64,000 nucleotides of DNA from Spisula solida (lineage: Eukaryota; Mollusca; Bivalvia; Venerida; Mactridae). The notes under the pieces were generated by a model. That model was not told the origin of the DNA. It did no database searches and was given only the letters and a program-made list of their open reading frames with translations. A program made the translations under genes and the position numbers. Location of the stretch: contig OX365955.1 of NCBI GenBank assembly GCA_947247005.1, forward strand, positions 39,473,822 to 39,537,821, given 5' to 3'. Position 1 is the stretch's first letter; each line of letters starts with the position of its first letter. Below, piece by piece: positions 27,101-32,499 of this stretch.

Positions 27101-28940
27101 GGGTTAGTATAAATATGGGTACTTTGGGGTAAAAAATAAATTTACAAAAGTCATAGGAGGTCATTTTTGAGCTATGGCTAATTTTGTGTATTTTTTGTCT
27201 TTTTAGCAGTCATTTTTCGGAAATTTTGACAATTCTTGTTTTGTCAATTTTTTTTTTAATTTTCTTATCAATACCAGAAGTGTATAGGAATATTTGAATA
27301 ACCGGTACAGTCAATTAATTGATATTCTCATTACTGCATGCAAGCGATCAGATAAATGCTCTTCGTCGCCAAGTGGAAATCCTTAACTCACTGCAGTTGG
27401 TACATGTATATTACGATTTCGTTTGCAGGGAGTTAAACAAGTCCTTAAGGCTTAACATTGAACTAATAGTTATACTGAACAAGTAATTAAGAATTGCAAG
27501 CAATACAGAAGTCCCCTACCAGTTTTAAGCCATTTTCAATGTTTCTGTTGCCATAGCAACCACAATTTTTGTCAGAATCAAAATATTTTTAGACGTGCAT
27601 AATCCCCTTATTGCCCCCTATCCACATATCAAGTTTCATAAACGTAGCTTGAAAACTGTTTGAGTTATGGCAGGATCCAGATTTGGGCATATTTTCACTC
27701 TTTCTGTTGCCATAGCAACCACGATTTTTGTCAGAATCAAAATATTTTTACACGTGCATAATGCCCTTATTGCCCCCTATCCACATACCAAGTTTCATAA
27801 ACCTAGCTTAGAAAACTGTTTTGAGTTATGTCAGGATCCAGATTTTTTGACGGACGGAGGGCAAACTTATAGTCCCCTCCGGTCCAAAACCGGTAGGGGA
27901 CTAATTACTAATCATCATGGAATACTTACCATACTCAAACACAACAACTTACGTAAATCAACATAGCAATAATTGTGAACAACCTGCAGTGGGAGTCTCA
28001 CTCATAAACTTAGGAACAAAAGCCATCTATATTCCTTGACTACACTACTTTGTCCTATATGCTTAGAAATTTTAATATAAAATAACTTCTTTTTTTAAAA
28101 ATCAGATGAGCTAAAAACAATTAACAGATATAGCCTATTCAAATATTATTTATTCTACCAACATGGTATGAATATATATATACGTGGGCAGATCCAAAAG
28201 TAATGTCACTGGTGCTGTAAAATCGTGCATAATTTGAATAAAACAACGCAAATTTACACACAGCTACGTTAATCTATTTCCAATATAATCGCCAAATTTC
28301 ATAACAATGCAATTATTTGTTATTGAGATATACGTGTACATAGGAAGCCTACTTAAGGACATCACCGCAAGCAAATGACGTTATTGACGTCGTAAACAAA
28401 TTTTGACGTTTCTTACATCATTCCCTTTCAAAGTATCGTCATTGATGTTCTATACAGCGCTCATGCCTGTTCACCCATTTTTAAACACATTTACATACCA
28501 CAGTCTTTATGTAGTGAGGAAAACACATTGTTACAGGCCTGTCTTGATCCAGGGTCATATAAATACACCCATGTCTCATGAACTGTAGTTATACGCCGGC
28601 AAAATAACGTCATTTTCGTGTGCGGCGACGTGACGTCAGTGGTATATTTTGAATGTCTATATAATGCTATTTTAACATTGAAACAATATGACACAAATTA
28701 TATTAATCAGAATTGAATTACTTCACATTTTGATATAAATTTTATTGACGTACGCCAACAAATAAACTCACCAGTGGAACAGTGACATTACTATTGAATC
28801 TACCCACGTATAAAGTAAATCACTAAATGAGTACAAGTTTATAAACTTAAAAGTTGATAATTCTCATATACCTCACTTCCTGATCCTGAACCGCCACCAC
28901 TCTCTGCATCAGAATACACACTACCCTCACTGTCCGACAT
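16..28940 (-). CDS. SUPT5H: Transcription elongation factor SPT5 (22 coding exons, 3' end outside window)
   Basis: SPT5 pairs with SPT4 to form DSIF, which binds RNA polymerase II in the nucleus and controls promoter-proximal pausing and elongation. Coding exons in transcript order: 28940-28872, 26867-26712, 25776-25686, 24530-24392, 24044-23913, 21953-21854, 21619-21485, 20952-20737, 20030-19966, 18914-18809, 18181-18106, 17135-16825, 15504-15407, 9298-9229, 7604-7479, 6858-6730, 6250-6061, 5284-5179, 4044-3814, 3029-2887, 1390-1149, 111-16. Every junction has GT/AG and the phases join without a stop, giving 1009 residues. The order is acidic and lysine-rich N-terminus (1-150), NGN domain (about 196-290), KOW domains, TP-rich repeats (about 772-977) and the start of the last KOW. 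From memory, human SPT5 is 1087 residues, so about 55 residues are missing beyond position 1. The start is the ATG at 28940, giving MSDSEGS as in other SPT5 proteins. Confidence 0.97.
1149..1390 (-). CDS. SUPT5H: SPT5 coding exon 21 (CTR2 end)
   Basis: This exon encodes [34 protein letters not shown], then the conserved DW...[22 protein letters not shown] two-transposon insertion lies only about 18 nt upstream of its acceptor. Phase 1 to 0. Confidence 0.96.
1414..1667. mobile_element. hAT-like MITE of the CAGGGGTGTCAA family, right end lost
   Basis: It starts CAGGGGTGTCAACAG and runs to TTGACACCCC. The expected final TG is replaced by the start of the next element. The left flank AGGTTA (1408-1413) reappears after the second element. 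Confidence 0.75.
1667..2102. mobile_element. 436-bp MITE with about 54-bp inverted ends
   Basis: The left end CAGGCCCTATTTCCACG continues as AAAAAACTTAAGTTATT and on through CTCAGCTGAGACTGTTATTTT. It matches the reverse complement of the right end with about three mismatches. The right flank is AGGTTA (2103-2108). Confidence 0.85.
2205..2331. mobile_element. 127-bp MITE (GGTGGTATTCAAT ends)
   Basis: GGTGGTATTCAATATTGAT at the left is inverted as ATCATTATTGAATACCACC at the right. No clear target duplication. Confidence 0.65.
2625..2850. mobile_element. MITE, AAGCCTAGGTCCCACTGAG family
   Basis: The inverted ends AAAGCCTAGGTCCCACTGAG and CTCAGTGGGGCCTAGGCTT enclose a conserved middle (CTTCCCCGAAGCTTCCCC). 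One of four family members in this window. Confidence 0.8.
2887..3029 (-). CDS. SUPT5H: SPT5 coding exon 20 (CTR2, first part)
   Basis: This exon encodes [20 protein letters not shown] and then [20 protein letters not shown]. The SP/TP pattern marks CTR2, which looks shorter than in the human protein. Phase 2 to 1. Confidence 0.92.
3063..3328. mobile_element. hAT-like MITE, CAGGGGTGTCAA family
   Basis: 266 bp from CAGGGGTGTCAACAGGG to TTGACACCCCTT, sharing the internal ACTTTGCCATTTCTTGAGAT segment with other copies. Target duplication not preserved. Confidence 0.75.
3814..4044 (-). CDS. SUPT5H: SPT5 coding exon 19 (C-terminal repeat CTR1)
   Basis: This exon encodes repeats of the form G(S/G)(R/Q)TPMYG, including [20 protein letters not shown], and ends [13 protein letters not shown]. 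In the family these Thr-Pro repeats are phosphorylated by P-TEFb (CDK9) to release paused polymerase. Phase 2 at both ends. Confidence 0.97.
4177..4516. repeat. 24-bp minisatellite (GGAGACTGTGCGTCTAATATTA)
   Basis: About 14 imperfect copies of a 22-24-bp unit in the SPT5 intron upstream of the CTR1 exon. Confidence 0.9.
5179..5284 (-). CDS. SUPT5H: SPT5 coding exon 18 (KOW6)
   Basis: This exon encodes [19 protein letters not shown] and [15 protein letters not shown], the rest of KOW6. Donor CTCAC|GTATGC; phase 1 to 2. Confidence 0.96.
5380..5643. mobile_element. hAT-like MITE, CAGGGGTGTCAA family
   Basis: 264 bp; starts AAGGGGTGTCAACAGGG, ends TTGACACCCCTG. Flanks AGATAC / AGAAAC match 5 of 6 as a degraded 6-bp target duplication. 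Confidence 0.78.
6061..6250 (-). CDS. SUPT5H: SPT5 coding exon 17 (Gly-rich linker and KOW6 start)
   Basis: This exon encodes [16 protein letters not shown], a [13 protein letters not shown] stretch, then [16 protein letters not shown]. The MSPRxSSPxHPS motif and the KOW6 start match the family. Phase 0 to 1. Confidence 0.96.
6343..6590. repeat. Minisatellite (GGTCATGTGATATAACAGTC)
   Basis: About ten imperfect units of 22-24 bp between SPT5 coding exons 16 and 17. Confidence 0.88.
6730..6858 (-). CDS. SUPT5H: SPT5 coding exon 16 (KOW5)
   Basis: This exon encodes [20 protein letters not shown] and [19 protein letters not shown]. The KTRHLVxAGG block is conserved. Phase 0-0. A four-copy 33-bp tandem repeat begins about 14 nt upstream of its acceptor. 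Confidence 0.96.
6872..7003. repeat. 33-bp tandem repeat beside the SPT5 exon 16 acceptor
   Basis: Four copies of ACATATGAAAAATTCAATGG plus TTTATAATTTGAC. The array starts 14 bp upstream of the acceptor and lies where the branch point would be expected. Confidence 0.88.
7479..7604 (-). CDS. SUPT5H: SPT5 coding exon 15
   Basis: This exon encodes the segment from [14 protein letters not shown] through [20 protein letters not shown] to VDGPHS, the KOW5 entry segment. Phase 0-0; donor TCG|GTAAGT. Confidence 0.96.
7685..7790 (+). repeat. tRNA-like SINE remnant
   Basis: GGTCAGTGGATAATGC (A-box-like) and GGGGTTTGATTCTC (B-box-like) have tRNA-like spacing, followed by CTGGCAC. The tail is cut at a MITE. 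Confidence 0.4.
7791..8058. mobile_element. hAT-like MITE, CAGGGGTCCTAC subfamily
   Basis: 268 bp; CAGGGGTCCTACT at the left and GTAGGACCCCTG at the right. Flanks AGATAT / AGATAG match 5 of 6. The interior is related to the CAGGGGTGTCAA family. Confidence 0.78.
8132..8396. mobile_element. hAT-like MITE, CAGGGGTGTCAA family
   Basis: 265 bp; CAGGGGTGTCAACAGGG to TTGAGACCCCTG. Flanks CCACCA / CAACCA match 5 of 6. Confidence 0.78.
8541..8798. mobile_element. MITE with GGCCCCGATCTC inverted ends
   Basis: GGCCCCGATCTCTCGGAGCAT at the left is inverted at the right as ATGCTTCAGGAGATCGGGGCC. Several CTCAAATTGAG-type inverted motifs lie inside. Confidence 0.75.
9229..9298 (-). CDS. SUPT5H: SPT5 coding exon 14 (KOW4 region)
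   Basis: This exon encodes (D)[20 protein letters not shown] and HNK. Acceptor TTTTTAG, donor AAG|GTAAGA; phase 2 to 0. A 6.1-kb intron of minisatellite and transposon separates it from exon 13. Confidence 0.96.
9343..9595. repeat. Dispersed SINE-like repeat (ACAAGAGATGTTTGTAAAAC family)
   Basis: It starts AACAAGAGATGTTTGTAAAAC, has the GACCTACTGACCTCAAAATCA core and ends near ACCGACAGACAGACCGACC. Copies occur at 12908-13250 and 59531-59700. Confidence 0.7.
9910..10053. mobile_element. Short inverted-repeat element (CAGGCCTGGTA ends)
   Basis: The termini CAGGCCTGGTAATA and AATACCAGGCCTG are inverted; the interior has several CCTGAAA/TTCAGG repeats. It lies eight bases from the start of the minisatellite block A. 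Flanking AAATTT/AAATAA is only a weak duplication. Confidence 0.6.
10062..11916 (-). repeat. 48-bp minisatellite, block A (copies of the exon-13 splice donor)
   Basis: About 38 head-to-tail units, mostly 48 bp with some 46-bp variants (CTCTACTTACT instead of CTCTACACTTACT). Read on the minus strand, each unit is GTGATCTTGTACATCTAGA followed by GTAAGTGTAGAGTGTTC and ACTAAATTGTAG. The first 19 bases equal the 3' end of SPT5 coding exon 13. Because 48 is divisible by 3, the plus strand shows long artefactual open frames. Block A ends where a transposon interrupts the array. Confidence 0.97.
11917..14418. mobile_element. 2.5-kb inverted-repeat transposon splitting the minisatellite
   Basis: The ends are CATGGGTGAAAGTT and its exact reverse complement (14405-14418), flanked by the perfect 6-bp target duplication TAGATG (11911-11916 and 14419-14424). 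TAGATG occurs once in every intact minisatellite unit. No transposase-like frame was seen, so the element is non-autonomous or decayed. Inside are GC-rich GGGGGCC/CCCCCGG stretches near 11960-12045, a dispersed repeat (12908-13250) and two CCAAT-like sites near 14170-14225. Confidence 0.88.
12908..13250. repeat. Dispersed SINE-like repeat inside the 2.5-kb transposon
   Basis: Same family as 9343-9595; the core GACCT..CCTACTG..TCAATAGG is present twice in tandem. It lies wholly within the 11917-14418 element, so it inserted into that element or travelled with it. Confidence 0.68.
14419..15406 (-). repeat. 48-bp minisatellite, block B, abutting SPT5 exon 13
   Basis: About 21 units of the same repeat as block A, running directly into the native exon-13 donor at 15407. 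Units with a shortened CTACTTACT or CTACTAACT middle are more frequent here. The two blocks were one array before insertion of the element at 11917-14418. Confidence 0.97.
15407..15504 (-). CDS. SUPT5H: SPT5 coding exon 13 (its donor seeds a minisatellite)
   Basis: This exon encodes [17 protein letters not shown] and ends [10 protein letters not shown] plus GA. The donor is CTAGA|GTAAGT, and GA joins T of exon 14 to give Asp, so the product reads GDLVHLDPQTVG as in the family's GELVQLDPQTVG. The last 19 exonic bases and the first intron bases form the unit of the 48-bp array that follows. Using any donor further into the array would read GAG TAA and stop. Confidence 0.96.
15543..15768. mobile_element. 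MITE, AAGCCTAGGTCCCACTGAG family (opposite orientation)
   Basis: Same family as at 2625 and 20451 but inverted: it starts ATGCCTAGGTCCCACCGAG and ends CAGTGGGACCTAGGTTT. It sits just upstream of SPT5 exon 13. Confidence 0.75.
15790..15870 (+). repeat. tRNA-like SINE remnant
   Basis: GTAGGCATAATGGTCTAAAG and CGGCTTCAATCACTC resemble degenerate A and B boxes about 35 nt apart. Weak. Confidence 0.35.
16467..16712. mobile_element. MITE with CGCTGGCTTAGAAT ends
   Basis: CGCTGGCTTAGAATTAG and CATTCTAAGCCAGCG are inverted. The interior (TTTTGAGAAAACAAGAAAAA...CTTCAGTTTGG) recurs at 25830-25980 and, inverted, at 57312-57490. Confidence 0.75.
16825..17135 (-). CDS. SUPT5H: SPT5 coding exon 12 (KOW2-KOW3)
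   Basis: The longest SPT5 exon here (311 nt). It carries [20 protein letters not shown] and [20 protein letters not shown], two tandem KOW motifs, and ends FSDLTMHE. Donor GAG|GTGCGT; phase 1 to 0. Confidence 0.98.
17171..17310. mobile_element. 140-bp MITE related to the 11917-14418 element
   Basis: The ends are CATGGGTAAAAGTTT and CTTTCGCCCATG, near-identical to the larger element's termini, with perfect 6-bp target duplications CAAGCA (17165-17170 and 17311-17316). It sits about 36 bp upstream of the acceptor of SPT5 coding exon 12. Confidence 0.85.
17490..17645. repeat. Short minisatellite (TTTCAGGGTTGCTAACCAGT)
   Basis: Five copies of a 33-36-bp unit in the SPT5 intron upstream of exon 12. 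Confidence 0.85.
17880..17970 (+). repeat. tRNA-like SINE remnant
   Basis: GATAACTGAGTGGTCTGA and GCGTTTGAACCCC resemble A and B boxes; a functional tRNA is not supported because arms do not pair throughout. Confidence 0.35.
18106..18181 (-). CDS. SUPT5H: SPT5 coding exon 11
   Basis: This exon encodes [20 protein letters not shown] and ends NVNID. The donor GACA|GTATCC was chosen because it alone joins the next exon in phase (A|TG makes Met). Confidence 0.93.
18809..18914 (-). CDS. SUPT5H: SPT5 coding exon 10
   Basis: This exon encodes [20 protein letters not shown] and then [15 protein letters not shown], a nearly invariant SPT5 block. Phase 2 to 0; donor ATT|GTAAGT. Confidence 0.96.
18965..19231. 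mobile_element. MITE, CAGAGCTACAGATAA family
   Basis: 267 bp; CAGAGCTACAGATAAG at the left and TTATCTGTAGCTCTG at the right, with perfect 6-bp target duplication TAGTAC (18959-18964, 19232-19237). Confidence 0.87.
19449..19671. mobile_element. hAT-like MITE, CAGGGGTCCTAC subfamily, internally deleted
   Basis: 223 bp; starts CAGGGATTCTACT, ends GTAGGACCCCTG. It lacks the CCGGATTTCCGGATTATTCC segment near the right end that the 7791 copy keeps. Confidence 0.7.
19966..20030 (-). CDS. SUPT5H: SPT5 coding exon 9 (basic linker)
   Basis: A short exon encoding [21 protein letters not shown], matching the KRPPQRLFD linker between KOW1 and KOW2. Phase 0 to 2. Confidence 0.93.
20451..20672. mobile_element. 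MITE, AAGCCTAGGTCCCACTGAG family
   Basis: Starts AAGCCTTGGTCCCACTGAG, ends CAGTGGGACCTAGGCTT; same orientation as the 2625 copy. It lies about 65 bp downstream of the SPT5 exon 8 donor. Confidence 0.8.
20737..20952 (-). CDS. SUPT5H: SPT5 coding exon 8 (KOW1 region)
   Basis: These 72 residues include [16 protein letters not shown] and [19 protein letters not shown], the KOW1 signature, followed by [20 protein letters not shown]. The donor is TCA|GTAAGT; the alternative at CACAG|TCAGTA is not a GT donor. Phase 0-0. Confidence 0.96.
21485..21619 (-). CDS. SUPT5H: SPT5 coding exon 7 (NGN domain, second half)
   Basis: This exon encodes the segment from PMQIKSVIA through [17 protein letters not shown] to GQWSQM, completing the NGN fold. 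The final Met followed by MVPIKEM of the next exon keeps the family's length, with Met replacing a Gln of the human protein. Phase 0-0. Confidence 0.96.
21854..21953 (-). CDS. SUPT5H: SPT5 coding exon 6 (NGN domain, first half)
   Basis: This exon encodes [18 protein letters not shown] and ends FIAYQFSDE. It is the first beta-strand and helix of the NGN domain, which in the family binds SPT4 and the polymerase clamp. Phase 2 to 0. Confidence 0.97.
22667..22934. mobile_element. hAT-like MITE, CAGGGGTCCTAC subfamily
   Basis: 268 bp; CAGGGGTTCTACT to GTATGACCCCTG; flanks CTTTTT / CATTTT (5 of 6). It ends 10 bp before a 33-bp minisatellite. Confidence 0.75.
22945..23573. repeat. 33-bp minisatellite (GACATTTAAGTATACTGACA)
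   Basis: About 19 units, each GACATTTAAGTATACTGACA plus TATTCGTTACAAA or a variant. It lies between two hAT-like MITEs in SPT5 intron 5; the period divisible by 3 creates open frames in several registers that are not genes. Confidence 0.95.
23624..23889. mobile_element. hAT-like MITE, CAGGGGTGTCAA family, with perfect 6-bp target duplication
   Basis: 266 bp; CAGGGGTGTCAACAAGG to TTGACACCCCTG, flanked by TACCAA on both sides (23618-23623, 23890-23895). The clearest copy of this family here. Confidence 0.85.
23913..24044 (-). CDS. SUPT5H: SPT5 coding exon 5
   Basis: This exon encodes [16 protein letters not shown] and ends [13 protein letters not shown], matching the conserved SDDITQQQLLPGVKDP segment before the NGN domain. 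Acceptor CTTCAG, donor GTTAA|GTAAGT; phase 2 at both ends. Confidence 0.95.
24392..24530 (-). CDS. SUPT5H: SPT5 coding exon 4
   Basis: This exon encodes the acidic [10 protein letters not shown] stretch, then a charged region before the NGN domain. Acceptor TTACAG, donor ATGAA|GTAATA, phase 1 to 2. A 266-bp transposon sits just upstream in the intron. Confidence 0.93.
24560..24825. mobile_element. MITE, CAGAGCTACAGATAA family
   Basis: 266 bp, closely similar to the 18965 copy throughout, with perfect 6-bp target duplication ACATGT (24554-24559, 24826-24831). It lies about 30 bp upstream of the SPT5 exon 4 acceptor. Confidence 0.87.
25686..25776 (-). CDS. SUPT5H: SPT5 coding exon 3
   Basis: An acidic run leads into [15 protein letters not shown]. 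The [11 protein letters not shown] block is strongly conserved in animal SPT5. Phase 0 to 1; the last G joins AG of the next exon to make Glu. Confidence 0.95.
25815..25985. mobile_element. Partial MITE of the CGCTGGCTTAGAAT family
   Basis: It shares TTTTGAGAAAACAAGAAAAA and the CATGAAAATAGGCTCATAA segment with the 16467 copy but lacks recognisable ends. Confidence 0.55.
26180..26700. repeat. GGAATCATTGAAACCCTTGATT tandem repeat, interrupted
   Basis: Irregular units of about 21-22 bp occur at 26180-26220 and again at 26573-26700, on both sides of an inverted-repeat element. The array ends about 12 bp from the SPT5 exon 2 donor. Confidence 0.75.
26221..26571. mobile_element. Inverted-repeat element with AAGGGTGTGGAAATTCC ends
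   Basis: CAGGGGTGTGGAATTCC at the left and GGAATTTCCACACCCTTG at the right. The subterminal TTGCCC/GGGCAAGT motifs are repeated and inverted. It lies inside a GAAACCCTTGATTGG tandem repeat (26180-26700). Confidence 0.72.
26712..26867 (-). CDS. SUPT5H: SPT5 coding exon 2 (acidic/basic N-terminus)
   Basis: This exon encodes 52 residues with alternating acidic ([10 protein letters not shown]) and basic (SRKKKRR) stretches, typical of the disordered SPT5 N-terminus. Acceptor TACAG, donor GAAGAA|GTAAGA, phase 0-0. A GAAACCCTTGATTGG tandem repeat begins about 20 nt inside the following intron. Confidence 0.93.
27481..27905. repeat. Dispersed repeat with GTTGCCATAGCAACC and GACGG tail
   Basis: It contains TTTCTGTTGCCATAGCAACC twice, about 160 bp apart, and a GACGGACGG stretch before TAGTCCCCTCCGGT. 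A second copy with a single central unit is at 45076-45343. The flank AAGTAATTAAGAATTGC is shared, so it belongs to the repeat. Confidence 0.7.
28183..28808. mobile_element. Tc1/mariner-type element, non-autonomous
   Basis: The inverted ends CGTGGGCAGATCCAAAAGTA and (reverse) CGTGGGTAGATTCAATAGTA, each followed by ATGTCACTG, are flanked by TA. No transposase frame is visible over 626 bp. Confidence 0.7.
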
Positions 28941-28950
28941 GATCAGCGTA
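28872..28950 (-). CDS. SUPT5H: SPT5 coding exon 1 (start codon)
   Basis: The exon begins after a TTTCAG acceptor at 28951-28952, leaving 10 nt of 5' UTR before the ATG at 28940. It encodes 23 residues, [14 protein letters not shown] then a Gly/Ser run, and ends in phase 0 at GAG|GTATAT. An acceptor in front of the ATG implies at least one upstream non-coding exon. Confidence 0.92.
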
Positions 28951-28985
28951 CTGAAATTTCAAACAATATCAATGACATTAAGCCA

Positions 28986-29331
28986 AACTTAAAATATTGT
29001 TTGTTTCCCCATCCCGACCCAAGCAAATTTAGAATGGGTAGGTAGGTAGGTTAAATATTTTTTTTAATTGTTTCAGAATAATAGTTATTGGTCAAGACAT
29101 ACAAATAATGAAATATAGTAATACATGTAACTATAAGGTGAAAACCAACAATCTTAAATTTAAATTCTGTAAGAAATGTACTTAAGTTAGAAACAAGCCT
29201 GTAAACAAAAATTAACATTTTCATCCCCAATATTTCATAAAAAAATATTATTTCAATTGGGGCAATAAAATATTTTGGGTAGGGCCCTTTTTAATCGGGT
29301 AGGGATGGGGAAACAAACAATATTTTAGTTT
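28986..29331. mobile_element. Inverted-repeat element in the SPT5 5' UTR intron
   Basis: TTAAAATATTGTTTGTTTCC at the left and GGAAACAAACAATATTTTA at the right, followed inward by CATCCC. The interior is AT-rich and non-coding. Confidence 0.7.
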
Positions 29332-29370
29332 AGGCCTAAGCTGACAGTAAAACACACATAGAAATAACAT

Positions 29371-29400
29371 ACCTCTATTCTTAACATCGGAGTTGAATTT
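29371..29400 (-). other. SUPT5H: Candidate 5' UTR splice donor of SPT5
   Basis: On the minus strand GAATAGAG|GTATGT gives a good donor (exon end 29373) upstream of the coding-exon-1 acceptor. It would define a 5' UTR intron of about 420 bp that holds an inverted-repeat element. The transcription start was not recognised; no TATA or initiator motif stood out. Confidence 0.35.
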
Positions 29401-30636
29401 ATAGGTAGGCATAATTTAGCCATTACACTTAAACATTTTTATCATTCCTGCATTTTTATAGTCAAGTCAAGGAAAACCACTTTGATTCTAATGTTGAACA
29501 GTTCAAATGTTCCGCTGTGCAATACACAATTGAAATTTTTTCGCTAGATGTTATTGGATACTGCCAATCTAAAACGAGCTCAGTATCCACTACTGCAGTA
29601 CTGGCAAAGGAGATATTACTGGACAGTAGATATTACCGGACAAACGGTCTAGATGCAGTTGAATAATTCATTGATTGATGTATCGAATCACTCACAATTG
29701 TGATTAAAAGGAATCTGGTAGAAAAAATATTTAAGATAAAAAAAGCATCACTTATTTATCGAAAATATCGTCTGCCACTACATTGTTGACATAAGCGACG
29801 CTGGTGCATGGTGGAAAATAATAGTGTGTGCATGTGCAAAAGCGAAGCGCGTGCTTGATTTTATATTGTAAAATTAATAAAAATGAAATTCTACGTATAG
29901 ACGATAGCTGAGTGGTTAACAAGTACTGTATAAGTCGCCAATGATTTTTTCTTGAACAAAATTAAACAGCCTGTGCCTTTTAAATTGGGAAATTTTTAGC
30001 GCAACAATTCGTGAAATTGGGAATTATTAAAAAAATATTGTTTCGGACATTATTTAGCTAGGGGAAGGTGCCTGTATTTGGCCCTAAAAATAGCCCCAAA
30101 AAATCACTGGTCGCTGTAGTAAGGTCTCGCGGTCAATTCACCGGGTCTGCTGAAACTTTTTATTTCGTCCAGCTCGAATAACAGCGTTAATGGTGAAATT
30201 TGTCCTTGTGTAAGTAACTTATTGGTTGAGTAACATTTTTCATATCTTGCCGATCAATCTGAAAGACTTCGGGTTGTTTTTTAATCAATTTATTCGATTT
30301 TTGGTCGGTAAACATAGTACAGAATAAAACAGAGTTTAACCTCTCACAGAACGCTCCTTGGCAGGAAACATCTATCATAATCTGAATCTATGTCACGAGT
30401 TGTTATTACAGTAATCATAAAATATTTTTGCATAAGTGTGAAGTACTAGTCAGTACAGACCCAATTCGATTTCTGTTAGGTAATATCTCCTAAAAGTTTC
30501 CAGTATGTTTAGATATCTGGACTACAGCTTGTGACGTTGTGTTAATTGTTATTCGAGTTCCACTACCATGGACTGTGAAAGTGTCCCGTCTCACCTGACT
30601 TATCTGAACCGCTTTAAACTTTCAGAACAACAACAA
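29374..30636. other. 5' flank of SPT5, no gene recognised
   Basis: AT-rich sequence upstream of the presumed SPT5 5' UTR donor. The promoter presumably lies here (29.4-29.9 kb). I found no clear core promoter motif or second divergent gene. Confidence 0.4.
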
Positions 30637-30644
30637 CATATATA

Positions 30645-30850
30645 GGCAATAACCGGTTATCTTTCCCTATTCTGGCCGCCATTATGTTCATTCCGTGAAC
30701 GTTCGTTTATTTATTTACTTAACATGCTTATAAACCATATATTTAGCCGATAGTTAGTGTTTGTTAAGTAAATTATTGCAAAACCAAGAGTTTAGTTCAC
30801 GGAATGAACACAATGGCGGCCATGACAGGGGAAGAAGACCGGACATTGCC
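30645..30850. mobile_element. 206-bp MITE with perfect 8-bp target duplication
   Basis: The inverted ends GGCAATAACCGG and CCGGACATTGCC, with subterminal GGCCGCCATTATGTTCATTC also inverted, are flanked by CATATATA on both sides (30637-30644, 30851-30858). The 8-bp duplication fits the hAT superfamily. Confidence 0.85.
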
Positions 30851-30858
30851 CATATATA

Positions 30859-32330
30859 GATGTTAGTGATCGTTTAGCTAAAGGGGTTATTTATTCTTTC
30901 ATAAATTGCACAACGCCTTGATAGTTTATCCGAATGCGATTCAATCGAAATTTATGACGCTTATTTGAAAATCTTAGAATAACATCTGGAATCGTATTCA
31001 CATCAGACAATTATCAAATATATAACACAATGTTATACTTACAAGCTTGCAAGCTTCTATATTGTGAAATTAACCGTAAATACGGCACAAAAGTGGAAAA
31101 TAACACACACCGAGTACAAATTTTAGCCGGAAGTTAAATGTGATGATAAAGTTCAGTAAAGACCGTTTTGTCCCGTCCGCATAAAAAGCGTCAAGTGTTC
31201 TTTTAACTTTGGTAGTCGTTACGTGGGAAATAATTAGAACTGAACATACATAATTAAAATGCTTGTGTGGGATACCCTTTGATTTTTTAAGACATATGTG
31301 TGATTTATTTATGGTTTCAGAACCTTCTACACGAAATTTCGAATTAATTTCTGTGCTCATAGATTAAATACTGAAACAGTTAAACTCCTTTTCAGTTTCA
31401 ATTATTGCAAAATTAGTTATATTAATTTGGCCAATTTACAACATGTAACGTTTATACACAATTAAATGTACATTTAAATAAGTCAGTGGCTAGTCGTCCG
31501 GCAGTCGTCCGGCGCCGGACGACTAGACAGCGAAATTAGTCGTCCGTCAGTGGACTACTAGCAAACGCTATGTGCATTGGCTAGAGAACCGTCATTCTAT
31601 TTCTACGCATTATACATCTACCTTATAATAAAGGTTATAATAAACTACGAATATAGACAAGACATGTCAATGCCTTATCTGCAACCATTTTGTGACCTCC
31701 GTGTATCTCCGTATATTGTCCGCCGTATTGGAATGGTATAAACTGGCACGAATAAAGGCGTAGACGATAATCCAATTAAGTTGTATAGTGTGTTGTTAAA
31801 TAACATCGGTAGTCTCATTAAGGCGTACATACCGATATATTTTAGTACGGTCATCACAATTTATGGTATATATTTGTATGAATATGGCGCATATTTGATA
31901 AGTGTGCTTATCGCATACTATAATAATAATAATAATAACAACAACGACTTTATTTAAAGAGGCAACACTATAACAGTTATAAGATACAAAAACTATAATT
32001 ATGAAATGCGCGGTTATCCACACGTGCGGTTGGCATTCTTAGGACTCAACTATATTTACTAATTAAAACAACTACACAAATATGTGATAGATTATTGAAC
32101 ACACTGGGTTCAGATCAATGTAGTTTCCACAAGTATAAGACGTGTGATAGACGATTTTAACGGATATATTCCGCACAAGAAGCTTGTAATATATTCGTGC
32201 ATAAATAGAGGATATTTGTTGATTTTGGTGCAAGATCGAATTTTATTTTAACGAGTGATCACATAAATCCATATTTTCACAAGAAGTAATATTTGTAAAT
32301 AGATCTACATGTATTATATTGATTTTTTTT
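30859..32330. other. Intergenic, no gene recognised
   Basis: Short frames only. It contains the palindrome at 31503-31524 and a TAATAATAA microsatellite followed by GACTTTATTTA at 31918-31960, which looks like the 3' end of a minus-strand LINE or SINE. Confidence 0.4.
31503..31524. repeat. GC-rich 22-bp palindrome
   Basis: AGTCGTCCGGC followed by GCCGGACGACT. Two further AGTCGTCCG copies flank it (31491, 31543), so it may be a compressed inverted-repeat element. Confidence 0.9.
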
Positions 32331-32499
32331 CACTATTACCGACGTACGAACAGAAATCTCGCCACGAACAGAAAATGTGACGATAGGAAGCAGATTTGAA
32401 ATATCATTATTTTTTGTTTATAATATAAAATCTAATATATTATCTTATTTCAAAGATCTAAAAATACATCTTTGATTATTTGATCCCGTTCGGTTATTT

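Noticed and set aside
29885..29940. tRNA-like ATAGCTGAGTGGTTAAC
   Set aside because: Matches an A box but no B box follows at tRNA distance.
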